DNA from: Robbsia sp. KACC 23696
GTDB taxonomy: Bacteria > Pseudomonadota > Gammaproteobacteria > Burkholderiales > Burkholderiaceae
Direction of reading: 5' to 3'
Length of the DNA: 64,000 bases
Assembly (NCBI RefSeq): GCF_039852015.1
Contig: NZ_CP156626.1
Coordinates: forward strand, 2,080,249 to 2,144,248
Shown: positions 18,771-26,698 of the stretch, piece after piece
Position numbering within the stretch: the stretch's first letter is position 1
Layout of the letters: each line of letters starts with the position of its first letter
Notes under the pieces: generated by a model
Told to the model about the DNA's origin: nothing
What the model saw: the letters and a program-made list of their open reading frames with translations, nothing else
Databases searched by the model: none
Made by a program: the position numbers and the translations under genes

Positions 18771-18791
18771 GTTTGCCGCAAAGCAACAAAC
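18771..18791 (-). promoter_or_regulatory. Imperfect inverted repeat upstream of phaC, possible PhaR site
   Basis: GTTTGCCGC and GCAACAAAC form an imperfect dyad about 130-150 bases before the phaC start. As I recall it, the Cupriavidus PhaR target resembles GCAMMAAWTMMD; GCAACAAACTCA here agrees at 10 of 12 positions. This is a weak, memory-based match. Confidence 0.25.
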
Positions 18792-18855
18792 TCAGCCTAT
18801 CGTTTTCCCCAGATCATTTCCAGACAAGCGGCCCTATATTTCCGCAATCGAGGTC

Positions 18856-19782
18856 CTATCGCCAAATCAATGCGGCAATCCGACCGGTCTGCCCGTCGCG
18901 ACGATAGGAGAAAAACCGCGCGGCATCGCGCACCGTGCACAGCGTGCCACCATCGACGCGATGCACGCCGACACGGGCGAGCCGCAGCCGCGCCAACGTC
19001 GGCAGATTACCGAAGTACTTGCCATTGGCGCCGGCGACGAAAGCGCCATCGGTCTCCGCCCTTTCCGCCGGCGTCGCGTTATCGAGAAACGCCGCACGCA
19101 CTTCGGGTCCGACTTCGAACGCGGCCGGACCGATGGCCGGACCGAGCCAGGCCTGCCAATCGTCCCCACTCGCCTCACCGTCGCCATCGGCCTTCCCTGC
19201 ACCGCCGGCACGATCGCGCATCGCTTCGACGGTGCGCTCGAGCACGCCGTTACAGAGGCCGCGCCAGCCCGCGTGCGCCGCCCCGACCACCGCACCCGAC
19301 CCGCTCCGCAACAAAACGGGCAGGCAATCGGCCACCATCACGGCGCAGACCACGCCGGGCGCATCGGTGATCACGGCATCGGCCTGCAATGCGTCGCCGG
19401 CTTCAGCAGCCGCTGCCGCTTCCAGCGCATCGACGACGCGATCGCCGTGACATTGGGCCAGCCACGCAATCCGCCGCCCACCTAACCACGCTTGTACCGT
19501 CGCCCGATTTGCCGCCACCGCCTGCGGTTCGTCACCGACATGGTCGCCGAGATTCAAACTGGCATACGGGGCGACGCTGACACCGCCGCCGCGCGTCGTC
19601 ACGATTGCGCCACCGTCACCCCGATCGGACCAAGGCGCCCGTATCACCGGCGCCTCCGGCGGCACAGTCGCCCCCCGCCCGGTGGCACCCGCCGACGGGA
19701 TCGCGGCGGCCGACAGATCGGCCACATCGGACAGATCGGCCCCCTCGGCCACCGAGTCGCCCTCGTCAACGATACCGTTCAT
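18856..19782 (-). CDS. pgeF: Peptidoglycan editing factor / multicopper polyphenol oxidase-like protein (YfiH)
   Basis: The 308-residue protein belongs to the YfiH/PgeF family, described as removing mis-incorporated residues such as L-Ser from peptidoglycan precursors and also reported as a purine nucleoside-active or laccase-like enzyme. Family motifs are SLNLGDHVGD, QCHGDRV (metal-ligand His), ADCLPVLL with Cys, and AAHAGWRGL with His. About 40 N-terminal residues of Asp/Ala/Ser-rich sequence precede the domain and are not conserved. The gene overlaps the end of rluD by four bases (ATGA), the usual rluD-pgeF pairing in proteobacteria, and is translationally coupled to it. Confidence 0.9.
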   Translation of the reverse strand: MNGIVDEGDSVAEGADLSDVADLSAAAIPSAGATGRGATVPPEAPVIRAPWSDRGDGGAIVTTRGGGVSVAPYASLNLGDHVGDEPQAVAANRATVQAWLGGRRIAWLAQCHGDRVVDALEAAAAAEAGDALQADAVITDAPGVVCAVMVADCLPVLLRSGSGAVVGAAHAGWRGLCNGVLERTVEAMRDRAGGAGKADGDGEASGDDWQAWLGPAIGPAAFEVGPEVRAAFLDNATPAERAETDGAFVAGANGKYFGNLPTLARLRLARVGVHRVDGGTLCTVRDAARFFSYRRDGQTGRIAALIWR

Positions 19783-21146
19783 CGACGCGCCTTGCCCGGC
19801 GCGGTCGCGTAGATCACCTCGGTCGCGCCTTCGCCATCCTCGTCGTCCCAGTCGGCATCGTCGTCCACGCCTTCGTCGTCCCAGTCGGCATCGTCCCAGG
19901 CCGTGTCGTCGGCATCGCTATCGAGCATGGCCTCTTCCGGCAGCAGATCGATCTGCGCATGAACGGCGAGGCCGGCCATGTCCTCGGGCGGCAACGCTTC
20001 CCAGCGCATAGCCTCGCCGCTGTCCGGATGCCGCAGGCCCAGCGACCAGGCGTGCAAGGCCTGGCGACCGGGCCGCATCGCCGCGGCGACGACCGACACA
20101 TCGGAGGCGTCCGATGCCGCCGATACGCCGGAGCCGACCGACGGCTTGGCCCGGACCGCCACGCGTGGCGTCTTGCCGTACTGCGTATCCCCGACCAGCG
20201 GATGCCCGAGATGCTTGCAGTGGACCCGAATCTGGTGCGTGCGTCCCGTTTCCAGATCGCACCACAAGGCCGCCACCCGGCGACTGTCGAGTTCGCCTTC
20301 GCCGACCACCCGATAATGGGTCCGCGCGGCCTTGCCGGCGTTGCCATGCACGACCGCCATCCGCAGCCGATCGCGCGGGTCGCGGCCGATGGGCGCATCG
20401 ACGGTCCCGCTGACCACTTTAGGCACGCCCCAGACAAGGCAGACGTAGCGCCGCTTCACGGTACGCGCCTGCAACTGACGAATCAGGTCGGTCTGCGCGA
20501 CCAGCGTCCGTGCGACCACCATCAGGCCGGATGTCTCCTTGTCCAGCCGATGCACGATCCCGGCACGCGGCAGCGCCGCCGCCTGCGCGCCATAGCGATG
20601 CAACAGGCCGTTCAGCACCGTACCCTGCCAGTTACCGGCGCCCGGATGGACCACCAGCCCGGCCGGCTTGTTGATCACGAGGATATGCGCATCTTCGTAG
20701 ACAACCTCGAGCGGCACCGCCTCGGGCGAAAACGCCAGCGTCTCCGGCGTGTGCTGCGGCGTGACGACAACCTTCGCGAACGCCAGCGCGGACTCCCGCG
20801 GCTTGGCCTGGCGGCCATCCACCTTCACCAGACCGGCTTCGAGCCAGGCTTGCAGGCGGCTACGCGAATAGTCGGGGAACAGACGGGCCAGCACCTTGTC
20901 GATGCGATCGCCGGCCAGCGCCTCGGGAATATGCGCTTCCAGCGGGTCGAGCGGCGCAAGCGCGCCGATCGCCTCGATTCCGGTATCGGCATTGGAGGGC
21001 AGCACGGACGCCTTTTCGGCGTGCGGCGTATTACGTGGGGGGGCGGTTCGTGTTACCCGTGGCACATCAACACTCGGTAAAAAAACATCAAAAAAACCCA
21101 TCAGGCCAGGGCCCATAAGGCCGCGAACGGTTTCTGCGATGGCCAT
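19779..21146 (-). CDS. rluD: 23S rRNA pseudouridine(1911/1915/1917) synthase
   Basis: The 455-residue protein has an S4 RNA-binding domain (RIDKVLARLFPDYSRSRLQAWLE), then a RluA-type catalytic domain with the nucleophilic Asp in HRLDKETSG and the motifs NKPAGLVVHPG and RTHQIRVH. It modifies helix 69 of 23S rRNA. E. coli RluD has 326 residues; here a roughly 75-residue leader precedes the S4 domain and an acidic tail with repeated WDDADWDDEG-type units ends the protein. The N-terminus is uncertain: other ATGs exist at 21116 and 21101. The gene is divergent from bamD, a widely conserved arrangement. Confidence 0.92.
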   Translation of the reverse strand: MAIAETVRGLMGPGLMGFFDVFLPSVDVPRVTRTAPPRNTPHAEKASVLPSNADTGIEAIGALAPLDPLEAHIPEALAGDRIDKVLARLFPDYSRSRLQAWLEAGLVKVDGRQAKPRESALAFAKVVVTPQHTPETLAFSPEAVPLEVVYEDAHILVINKPAGLVVHPGAGNWQGTVLNGLLHRYGAQAAALPRAGIVHRLDKETSGLMVVARTLVAQTDLIRQLQARTVKRRYVCLVWGVPKVVSGTVDAPIGRDPRDRLRMAVVHGNAGKAARTHYRVVGEGELDSRRVAALWCDLETGRTHQIRVHCKHLGHPLVGDTQYGKTPRVAVRAKPSVGSGVSAASDASDVSVVAAAMRPGRQALHAWSLGLRHPDSGEAMRWEALPPEDMAGLAVHAQIDLLPEEAMLDSDADDTAWDDADWDDEGVDDDADWDDEDGEGATEVIYATAPGKARR

Positions 21147-21161
21147 TCGGCATCAATCGCA

Positions 21162-21190
21162 TTGGGCTGGCCAGGGGCTTCAGCTATAAT
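21162..21190 (+). promoter_or_regulatory. Sigma-70 promoter of bamD
   Basis: TTGGGC (21162-21167) and a perfect TATAAT (21185-21190) are separated by exactly 17 bases, 38 bases before the bamD start codon. The -35 matches four of six bases. This is one of the best promoters in the window. Confidence 0.75.
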
Positions 21191-21227
21191 CTTCGGCTGA
21201 TCGGGTCATTACTACGTAGGCAAGGAC

Positions 21228-22028
21228 ATGCAAGCCCTGAAATTTGTACGGATTGTGGCACTGACCACGACGGCGTCGGTCATCTTGGCCGCCTGCGGCG
21301 GCTTGCCGGAGAAGACCGACGAGACCGCAACCTGGCGCACGGACAAATTATACGCGTCGGCGAAGGATTCCCTGGACGGCGGTGACTGGTCGAAGTGTGC
21401 GCAATACTACGAAAAGCTCGAAGCGCGTGATCCCTTCGGCCGTTTCGCGCAACAGGCACAGATGAATGTGGCCTATTGCTATTATCGCGACAACGACCAG
21501 GATCAGGCCAACGCCGCGATCGACCGCTTCCTGCGCCTCCATCCGGATCACCCGAATGTCGATTACGCCTACTACCTGAAAGGGCTGATCAACTTCAACG
21601 ACGATCTGGGTCTTTTCGGGCGTTTCAGTGGTCAGGATCTGTCGGATCGCGATCCGAAGTCCCTCCACGACTCGTACGACGCGTTCAAGAAGATTGTCGA
21701 CAGCTATCCGAAGAGCAAGTACGCCCCGGACTCGGCCCAGCGTATGCGCTATATCGTGAACGCGCTGGCGACGCACGAAGTGCACGCCGCCGAGTATTAC
21801 TACAAACGCGGCGCCTACGTGGCCGCAGTGAACCGGGCGCAGATCGCGCTGAAGAACTATCAGGGCGCGCCGGCAACGAAGGACGCACTGCAGGTGATGG
21901 TCGATTCCTACAAGGCGCTGGGCGAAACCCAGTTGGCGAACGATACGCAAAGCGTCATCGCCGCCACCTTCCCGGCCGGCAGCTTGCCTGCTCAGAAGCC
22001 GCAAAAAGCCTGGTATCAAATCTGGTAA
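21228..22028 (+). CDS. bamD: Outer membrane assembly lipoprotein BamD
   Basis: The 266-residue lipoprotein is the essential TPR subunit of the beta-barrel assembly machine. The signal peptide ends in the lipobox LAAC near residue 24. Five tetratricopeptide-like repeats follow, with family motifs YYEKLEARDPFG, AQMNVAYCYYRD, and PNVDYAYYLKGLINF. The length matches the family. It has its own consensus promoter and is transcribed away from rluD. Its partner bamB is also in this window (41217-42395). Confidence 0.96.
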   Translation: MQALKFVRIVALTTTASVILAACGGLPEKTDETATWRTDKLYASAKDSLDGGDWSKCAQYYEKLEARDPFGRFAQQAQMNVAYCYYRDNDQDQANAAIDRFLRLHPDHPNVDYAYYLKGLINFNDDLGLFGRFSGQDLSDRDPKSLHDSYDAFKKIVDSYPKSKYAPDSAQRMRYIVNALATHEVHAAEYYYKRGAYVAAVNRAQIALKNYQGAPATKDALQVMVDSYKALGETQLANDTQSVIAATFPAGSLPAQKPQKAWYQIW

Positions 22029-22036
22029 TCGCGCAA

Positions 22037-22054
22037 GCCGCCCGTCAAGGCGGC
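22037..22054. terminator. Short GC hairpin between convergent bamD and lipoprotein genes
   Basis: GCCGCC and GGCGGC form a 6-base stem with a 6-base loop, 9 bases after the bamD stop. It lacks a T-run on the plus strand, so it is at best a weak terminator. Confidence 0.3.
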
Positions 22055-22070
22055 GACGCGAGGCGCGGCA

Positions 22071-22856
22071 TTACCGCGCGCCGACCGTCCTCGTGAACGC
22101 GCCATAGACGCCGTTGGCGTTATCGCCTTCGCGCTGATCCGCCATCAAGAAGGCGCTGTCGCGGTTTTCGAAGAACAGAATGCCATCGACATTCTGCAGC
22201 GCCTTCAGGCCACATCCGTTGTTTGCCGGCACCGTAAAGCGCAGACGCGCGGCCCTGGCATTCGTGTACGCATCCGCCCGGCCGACGATCTGGCATTGCG
22301 CGATCGTCAGTGTGCCATTGCCGCTTATATCGAGCGAGAGCGGTGCCGACTTACCGGTCGATGTCTCGAGAAATCCCGAATAATTCCCCGACAAGGTTGT
22401 CAACGGCGTCTCGTACTGGGCGTCGCGCGTCTGGCCGACCGCGAGGCGACCGTTACCTTCGGGACTGGGCGCATCGAACGTGATCCGCTGGTCGCCCTGG
22501 CCGTCGAACCGCGTCGTCCCGCTTTGCATCGGCGCCGTCACCTGCGTGCCGGAGAAACGATAGGTGGTGAACAACGCGAGCGGACGCTTGTTCGGCGACA
22601 GGTAATCGAATCGATAGAAGCCGTCGCCGAGACCGGTCGCCCCGGCGCCGTCCTGGGCGCGAAAATGCAGATAACTGCTGCCCCCCGCAACGGCCAGCGT
22701 GACAAATTGGCGACCGCCTGCGATACCGGTGTGGACCGTTTTCATCGATAAAGCATCGGGCAGAACCGGGTTGGTACGGACCATGCCGTCCGTATTGCCC
22801 TTGCCGCACCCAGCAAGCACCGCGGCAGCCATCATTGAAACAGCAAATGCACGCAC
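22071..22856 (-). CDS. Putative lipoprotein of unknown function
   Basis: I do not recognise the family. The 261-residue protein has a short signal peptide (VRAFAVSMMAAAVLAGC) with a good lipobox LAGC at about residue 17. The mature part looks beta-rich, with many Gly, Thr and Ser residues and alternating hydrophobic residues, and ends in a GVYGAFTRT segment. Two Cys (QCQIV and NNGCGL) remain in the mature part. The start is the GTG at 22856, placed six bases after GAGGAG; the longer frame from 22904 reads through this ribosome site. The gene stands alone, convergent with bamD. Confidence 0.7.
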   Translation of the reverse strand: MRAFAVSMMAAAVLAGCGKGNTDGMVRTNPVLPDALSMKTVHTGIAGGRQFVTLAVAGGSSYLHFRAQDGAGATGLGDGFYRFDYLSPNKRPLALFTTYRFSGTQVTAPMQSGTTRFDGQGDQRITFDAPSPEGNGRLAVGQTRDAQYETPLTTLSGNYSGFLETSTGKSAPLSLDISGNGTLTIAQCQIVGRADAYTNARAARLRFTVPANNGCGLKALQNVDGILFFENRDSAFLMADQREGDNANGVYGAFTRTVGAR

Positions 22857-23003
22857 GACGTTCTCCTCTGATGAGTAAGAGAAGAAGATCGCTTTAACGC
22901 GCATTCAAGACTATACGACTAGACGGATTAGTCCCTGTGCACTGCGGAAACAGTCGACGACGCAGGCTATTCCGGGGGAAAACGCCGCATGCGTGGCATT
23001 ACC

Positions 23004-25556
23004 TCATTCGCTCGGTGGCCGGAGGAACGCCAGCACATCGGCAAGCTCTCGCGTGCGCGTGAACGGGGGCAAGCTCTGCCAGATCCGCCGACCGTACGGT
23101 TTCTCGACGAGACGCGTGTCGGCGATCATCAGCACGCCGCGATCCGTCTCCGCCCGAATCAAGCGCCCGGCACCCTGCTTCAATGTGATCACCGCCTGCG
23201 GCAACTGATGTACGGCAAACGGGCTCAAGCCCTTTTTCGTCAGCGCATCGAGCCGCGCGGCCAACACCGGATCGTCCGGCGGTGCGAACGGCAATTTATC
23301 GATGACGACGAGGGACAGGGCGTCGCCTCGGACATCGACGCCTTCCCAGAAACTCTGACTCCCTACCAAAATGGCATTGCCATAATGGCGGAAACGATCC
23401 AGCAACTCGGTGCGACTGGCCTCGCCTTGGACCAGCAAGGGATAGGTCCAGCCGCGTGCCTCGATCGTCGCACGCAAGCGGTTGGCCATGCGCTCCACCG
23501 CCCGCAATGTCGTGCAGAGCAGGAAACAACGGCCACCGGAGGCCTCGATCGCCGGCAACGCGGCGTCCAGGACCGCATCGGTGAAATGCGGCGCGGACGG
23601 AGGCGGCATATCCTTCGGCACGTACAACAAACCCTGATTCGGATAGTCGAACGGGCTCGGCAACGTCATCGATCGTTCCGACGACAAGCCCATCTGCGCC
23701 GCGTAATGCGTGAAGTCGTTCTTGACCGACAAGGTCGCGGACGTAAACACCCAGGCCCGGGGCACCCCGGCACGCTGCTTCGCGAAAATCGGCGCGACCG
23801 ACAACGGCGTCTGGTGCAATTGCACCGCGTGCGTGAAGACCTCGATCCATCGCACCGTCTCGATTTCCTTACCCGTCACCCGTCCGTTGCGGCGCCCCTC
23901 GGCGCCGTCGAGCACGGTGGCATCATGCGCTTTTTCGCCCGCCGCGCCTGACGCCGCGGAGGCGCCCTCACGCCGCTTCTGCGCGGCGGCGCGAGGCGAA
24001 TCGTCGGCCTCGCCGATACCGGCGACGGCCGCATCCGCCAGCGCCAAGGCCTCTTCGGGATCCGCCGGTGCCGCATACGCCCCTTCCCGCCATCGCGCGA
24101 TGCCATCCTGCAGCTCGCGCGCACGCCGCAAACACGCCGCCAGCGATTCCGCCCGCTCCGACTGCTTCGACAACGCCGCGATCAAGGTATTCAACGTGTT
24201 TTCGACATCGTCGAGCGCCGGATGGAAAGGATGATCCTCTTCCATCTGCATCAAGGACAGACGCTGAATCTGCGGCCCGAACGCCAGACGAACGTCGCGC
24301 GTGGCCCGTTCGAGCTGATTCGCCAACTCGCGCCAATCGGCGCCGTCCCGTGCGTGCGACAACCCCTCGGCAACGCTGTCTCGCGCCAGTTCCATCAATT
24401 GGCCTGTCGATACCGTCTCGCCGAAGAACAGCGTAGCGGTCTCCGGCAACTGGTGCGCTTCATCGAAGATAACGGTGTTTGCAGTGGGCAATAGTTCGGC
24501 CATGCCGCTGTCGCGCAACAGGATGTCTGCAAAGAACAAATGGTGATTGACCACCACCACATCGGCTTGCTGCGCTTCCCGACGCGCCTGCATGACGAAG
24601 CAGTCCTTGTAATGCGAACACTCCTGACCCAGACAGTTTTCACGTGTCGACGTCACCAGCGGCCAGATCGGCGCGTTTTCCGGAATCGCCGACAGCTCCG
24701 ATTTGTCGCCGGTCCGCGTGATCTTGGCGAAACGGCTGACCTCGGACAAGTGGCTTAGATCTTGCCGGGACATCGTCCGGGCCCCATCGCTCGCCCGTTC
24801 CAAATAGTAGTGGCAGAGGTAGTTCGATCGGCCCTTCAGCATGGCAACGGTGACTGGCACCGCCAACGCGTCGCGCACCGTTGGCACGTCGCGCAGGAAA
24901 AGCTGATCCTGCAGGTGCTTGGTACCGGTCGAGACAATGACCTTGCCGCCCCAGAGCATCGCGGGGACCAGATAAGCGTAGGTCTTGCCGGTCCCGGTGC
25001 CGGCTTCGACGATCAACGTGTTGCCACCGTCGGCGCCGGCGGCGGGCATCGGAAACAGGCCGTCCGCGCCGGACGCGGCGGCGCCTGCCGGCGCGTCGCC
25101 GCCCATCGCCTCGTCCTGGGCATCGGTGTCGCCGTCGGCCGCGGCGTCGCGACTCGCCGCAGCGGTGTCGGCGCGGGCATCTCGCTCGGCGGCGTCGAGG
25201 CGCAATTGCGCGCGCGACGGGCGCGCGGCCGCGCGCGGCGCGCTGCCCTCGATGGCCGCCGCCACCGCCAGCGCCATCCGCAACTGGGACGCGCGCGGAC
25301 GGTATCCGGGGATGTGACGGGCCAGCGGACCGTCGTCGTCGAACAAATTCTCGAGCTGAGCGATCCGGCGACGATTCGGCAACATCGGCGGCGCATCGCC
25401 CGGCTCTCGCGCCGCTTTGCGCCCGGCGGGTGCCCGGCGCGTTTGCTGTGCGTCGGGCTCGGAGGCCGCCGATGCCGCTGATGCGGTCGCGGTGGCAGCA
25501 GCGGATGCCGCGCGCCGCGCCGGCTGCGGCGTGTCTTCAGACATCGGCTTGGTCAC
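23004..25556 (-). CDS. DinG/YoaA-family ATP-dependent DNA helicase (XPD-like, Fe-S)
   Basis: The 850-residue superfamily 2 helicase has Walker A AGTGTGKTYAYL, the DEAH box FDEAHQLPE, and four Fe-S-type cysteines (one in YLCHYY and three in CLGQECSHYKDCF). These are the hallmarks of DinG/YoaA helicases that unwind DNA 5'-to-3' and act on replication-blocking structures. C-terminal motifs SQSFWEGVDVRGD and QGAGRLIRAETDRG complete the core. About 90 Ala/Arg-rich N-terminal residues and a roughly 60-residue insert near residues 490-550 are non-conserved. The start is either the GTG at 25556, which overlaps the upstream stop as GTGA, or the ATG at 25544. I saw no SOS box in front of it. Confidence 0.9.
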   Translation of the reverse strand: MTKPMSEDTPQPARRAASAAATATASAASAASEPDAQQTRRAPAGRKAAREPGDAPPMLPNRRRIAQLENLFDDDGPLARHIPGYRPRASQLRMALAVAAAIEGSAPRAAARPSRAQLRLDAAERDARADTAAASRDAAADGDTDAQDEAMGGDAPAGAAASGADGLFPMPAAGADGGNTLIVEAGTGTGKTYAYLVPAMLWGGKVIVSTGTKHLQDQLFLRDVPTVRDALAVPVTVAMLKGRSNYLCHYYLERASDGARTMSRQDLSHLSEVSRFAKITRTGDKSELSAIPENAPIWPLVTSTRENCLGQECSHYKDCFVMQARREAQQADVVVVNHHLFFADILLRDSGMAELLPTANTVIFDEAHQLPETATLFFGETVSTGQLMELARDSVAEGLSHARDGADWRELANQLERATRDVRLAFGPQIQRLSLMQMEEDHPFHPALDDVENTLNTLIAALSKQSERAESLAACLRRARELQDGIARWREGAYAAPADPEEALALADAAVAGIGEADDSPRAAAQKRREGASAASGAAGEKAHDATVLDGAEGRRNGRVTGKEIETVRWIEVFTHAVQLHQTPLSVAPIFAKQRAGVPRAWVFTSATLSVKNDFTHYAAQMGLSSERSMTLPSPFDYPNQGLLYVPKDMPPPSAPHFTDAVLDAALPAIEASGGRCFLLCTTLRAVERMANRLRATIEARGWTYPLLVQGEASRTELLDRFRHYGNAILVGSQSFWEGVDVRGDALSLVVIDKLPFAPPDDPVLAARLDALTKKGLSPFAVHQLPQAVITLKQGAGRLIRAETDRGVLMIADTRLVEKPYGRRIWQSLPPFTRTRELADVLAFLRPPSE

Positions 25557-26434
25557 CGTGCCGGGCCTGCCGCCGACGCACCGCTTGCCGCTGCCGCCCG
25601 GCGCGCGGCATCCTCACGGCGCTGGTCGAGCGACTGTTGCCGCGCCGTCGCGTCATCCTGCTTCGATTGATAGCGCTGGACGTTTTCCGCGCGTTTTTGC
25701 GCGTCGGTCGCCGCATTGCGCTGCGCCGTATCCAGCTTCTGCTGATAGGCGGACTGCTTGTTCGCATAGGCGGCCGCATTGGCCTGGCGTTGCGGCGCAT
25801 CGTTGCCGCGACGCGCCTGATCGACCGCGTGCTGCTGTTGCTTCGCCTGATAGCTCGCCCGATGCTCACGCTCGTTCGCGGCACGTTGCGGTGCATTCGC
25901 CCGTTGTTGCGCCAGACGCTGTGCATCGTCCGCCTCGCGCTTCTCCTCGCGCGCAGCGCGACGATCGGCCGACAGCGTCAGCTGCGACTGACGAATCTTC
26001 TCGCGCTCGTCGCGCATCGAATCGCGCGCAACGTCAAGGCAATGATTGACGAAGAACCGCGCGTAGCAATCGTGCTTGGCGACGCCGTAGGCGTAGTCGT
26101 TCTTTGCCGTGCGGGCGTTCAAACCCTGCTGCTGCGCATCGAATTCGGCCGTGCGCTGCGCGTAGGCGGCATCGCTCAGTGCCGGACTGGCCGGGCCGCC
26201 GGCGCCTGTCGTGTCGCCCCCCGCCTTCCCCGTCGCGGCATGCGTGCCTGGCGTGCCGCGCGTAGCGGCGCTCTGCGCCATCGCGCCCTGCGATGCCATG
26301 CCGATCGCGACAGCCGCGATCCATGTGGCGACAGGCAGCGCGCCCGCCAGCCCGCGGCGCGGCGCGCGACGTGACCCGGCGCGCGCGAACCCGGCAGCAG
26401 CGCCTGCAACACGCGAATCGCGCGCCATCGGCAT
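25553..26434 (-). CDS. Secreted Gln/Arg/Ala-rich coiled-coil protein of unknown function
   Basis: I do not recognise this family. The 293-residue product begins with a basic, Arg-rich region and a hydrophobic stretch ([14 protein letters not shown]) ending in AMA-Q near residue 54, which looks like a signal peptide for export. A segment with two cysteines ([13 protein letters not shown]) may form a disulfide. From about residue 150 the protein is almost entirely Gln, Arg, Ala, Glu and Asp with heptad-like spacing, predicting long coiled coils. The start is uncertain: ATGs at 26434, 26428 and 26602 are in frame. The stop overlaps the helicase GTG by four bases. Divergent from tex. Confidence 0.65.
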   Translation of the reverse strand: MPMARDSRVAGAAAGFARAGSRRAPRRGLAGALPVATWIAAVAIGMASQGAMAQSAATRGTPGTHAATGKAGGDTTGAGGPASPALSDAAYAQRTAEFDAQQQGLNARTAKNDYAYGVAKHDCYARFFVNHCLDVARDSMRDEREKIRQSQLTLSADRRAAREEKREADDAQRLAQQRANAPQRAANEREHRASYQAKQQQHAVDQARRGNDAPQRQANAAAYANKQSAYQQKLDTAQRNAATDAQKRAENVQRYQSKQDDATARQQSLDQRREDAARRAAAASGASAAGPAR

Positions 26435-26698
26435 CACGGCCGTCGGATAGGCCTTGGCGGAGGTCGACACCACGGGCTGCGCGGGCAAGCGCGCCTGGGT
26501 CGGGACGATGGCCCGGATAGACAGGAACTTGAGAACGGAAGTCAAAGCGGCAGGGCAAAAGGGAGGATCGGAACGGCTCTGATACGCACCGGATTCTACC
26601 ATTTGCCGCCGCGGACTGCGGCATGGATGGGGTCGGCCGGATGGCCGGCGGTTTGTGGCACAATGCCCCGCTTCAGCAACTCGACTTACCGCGCGCTC

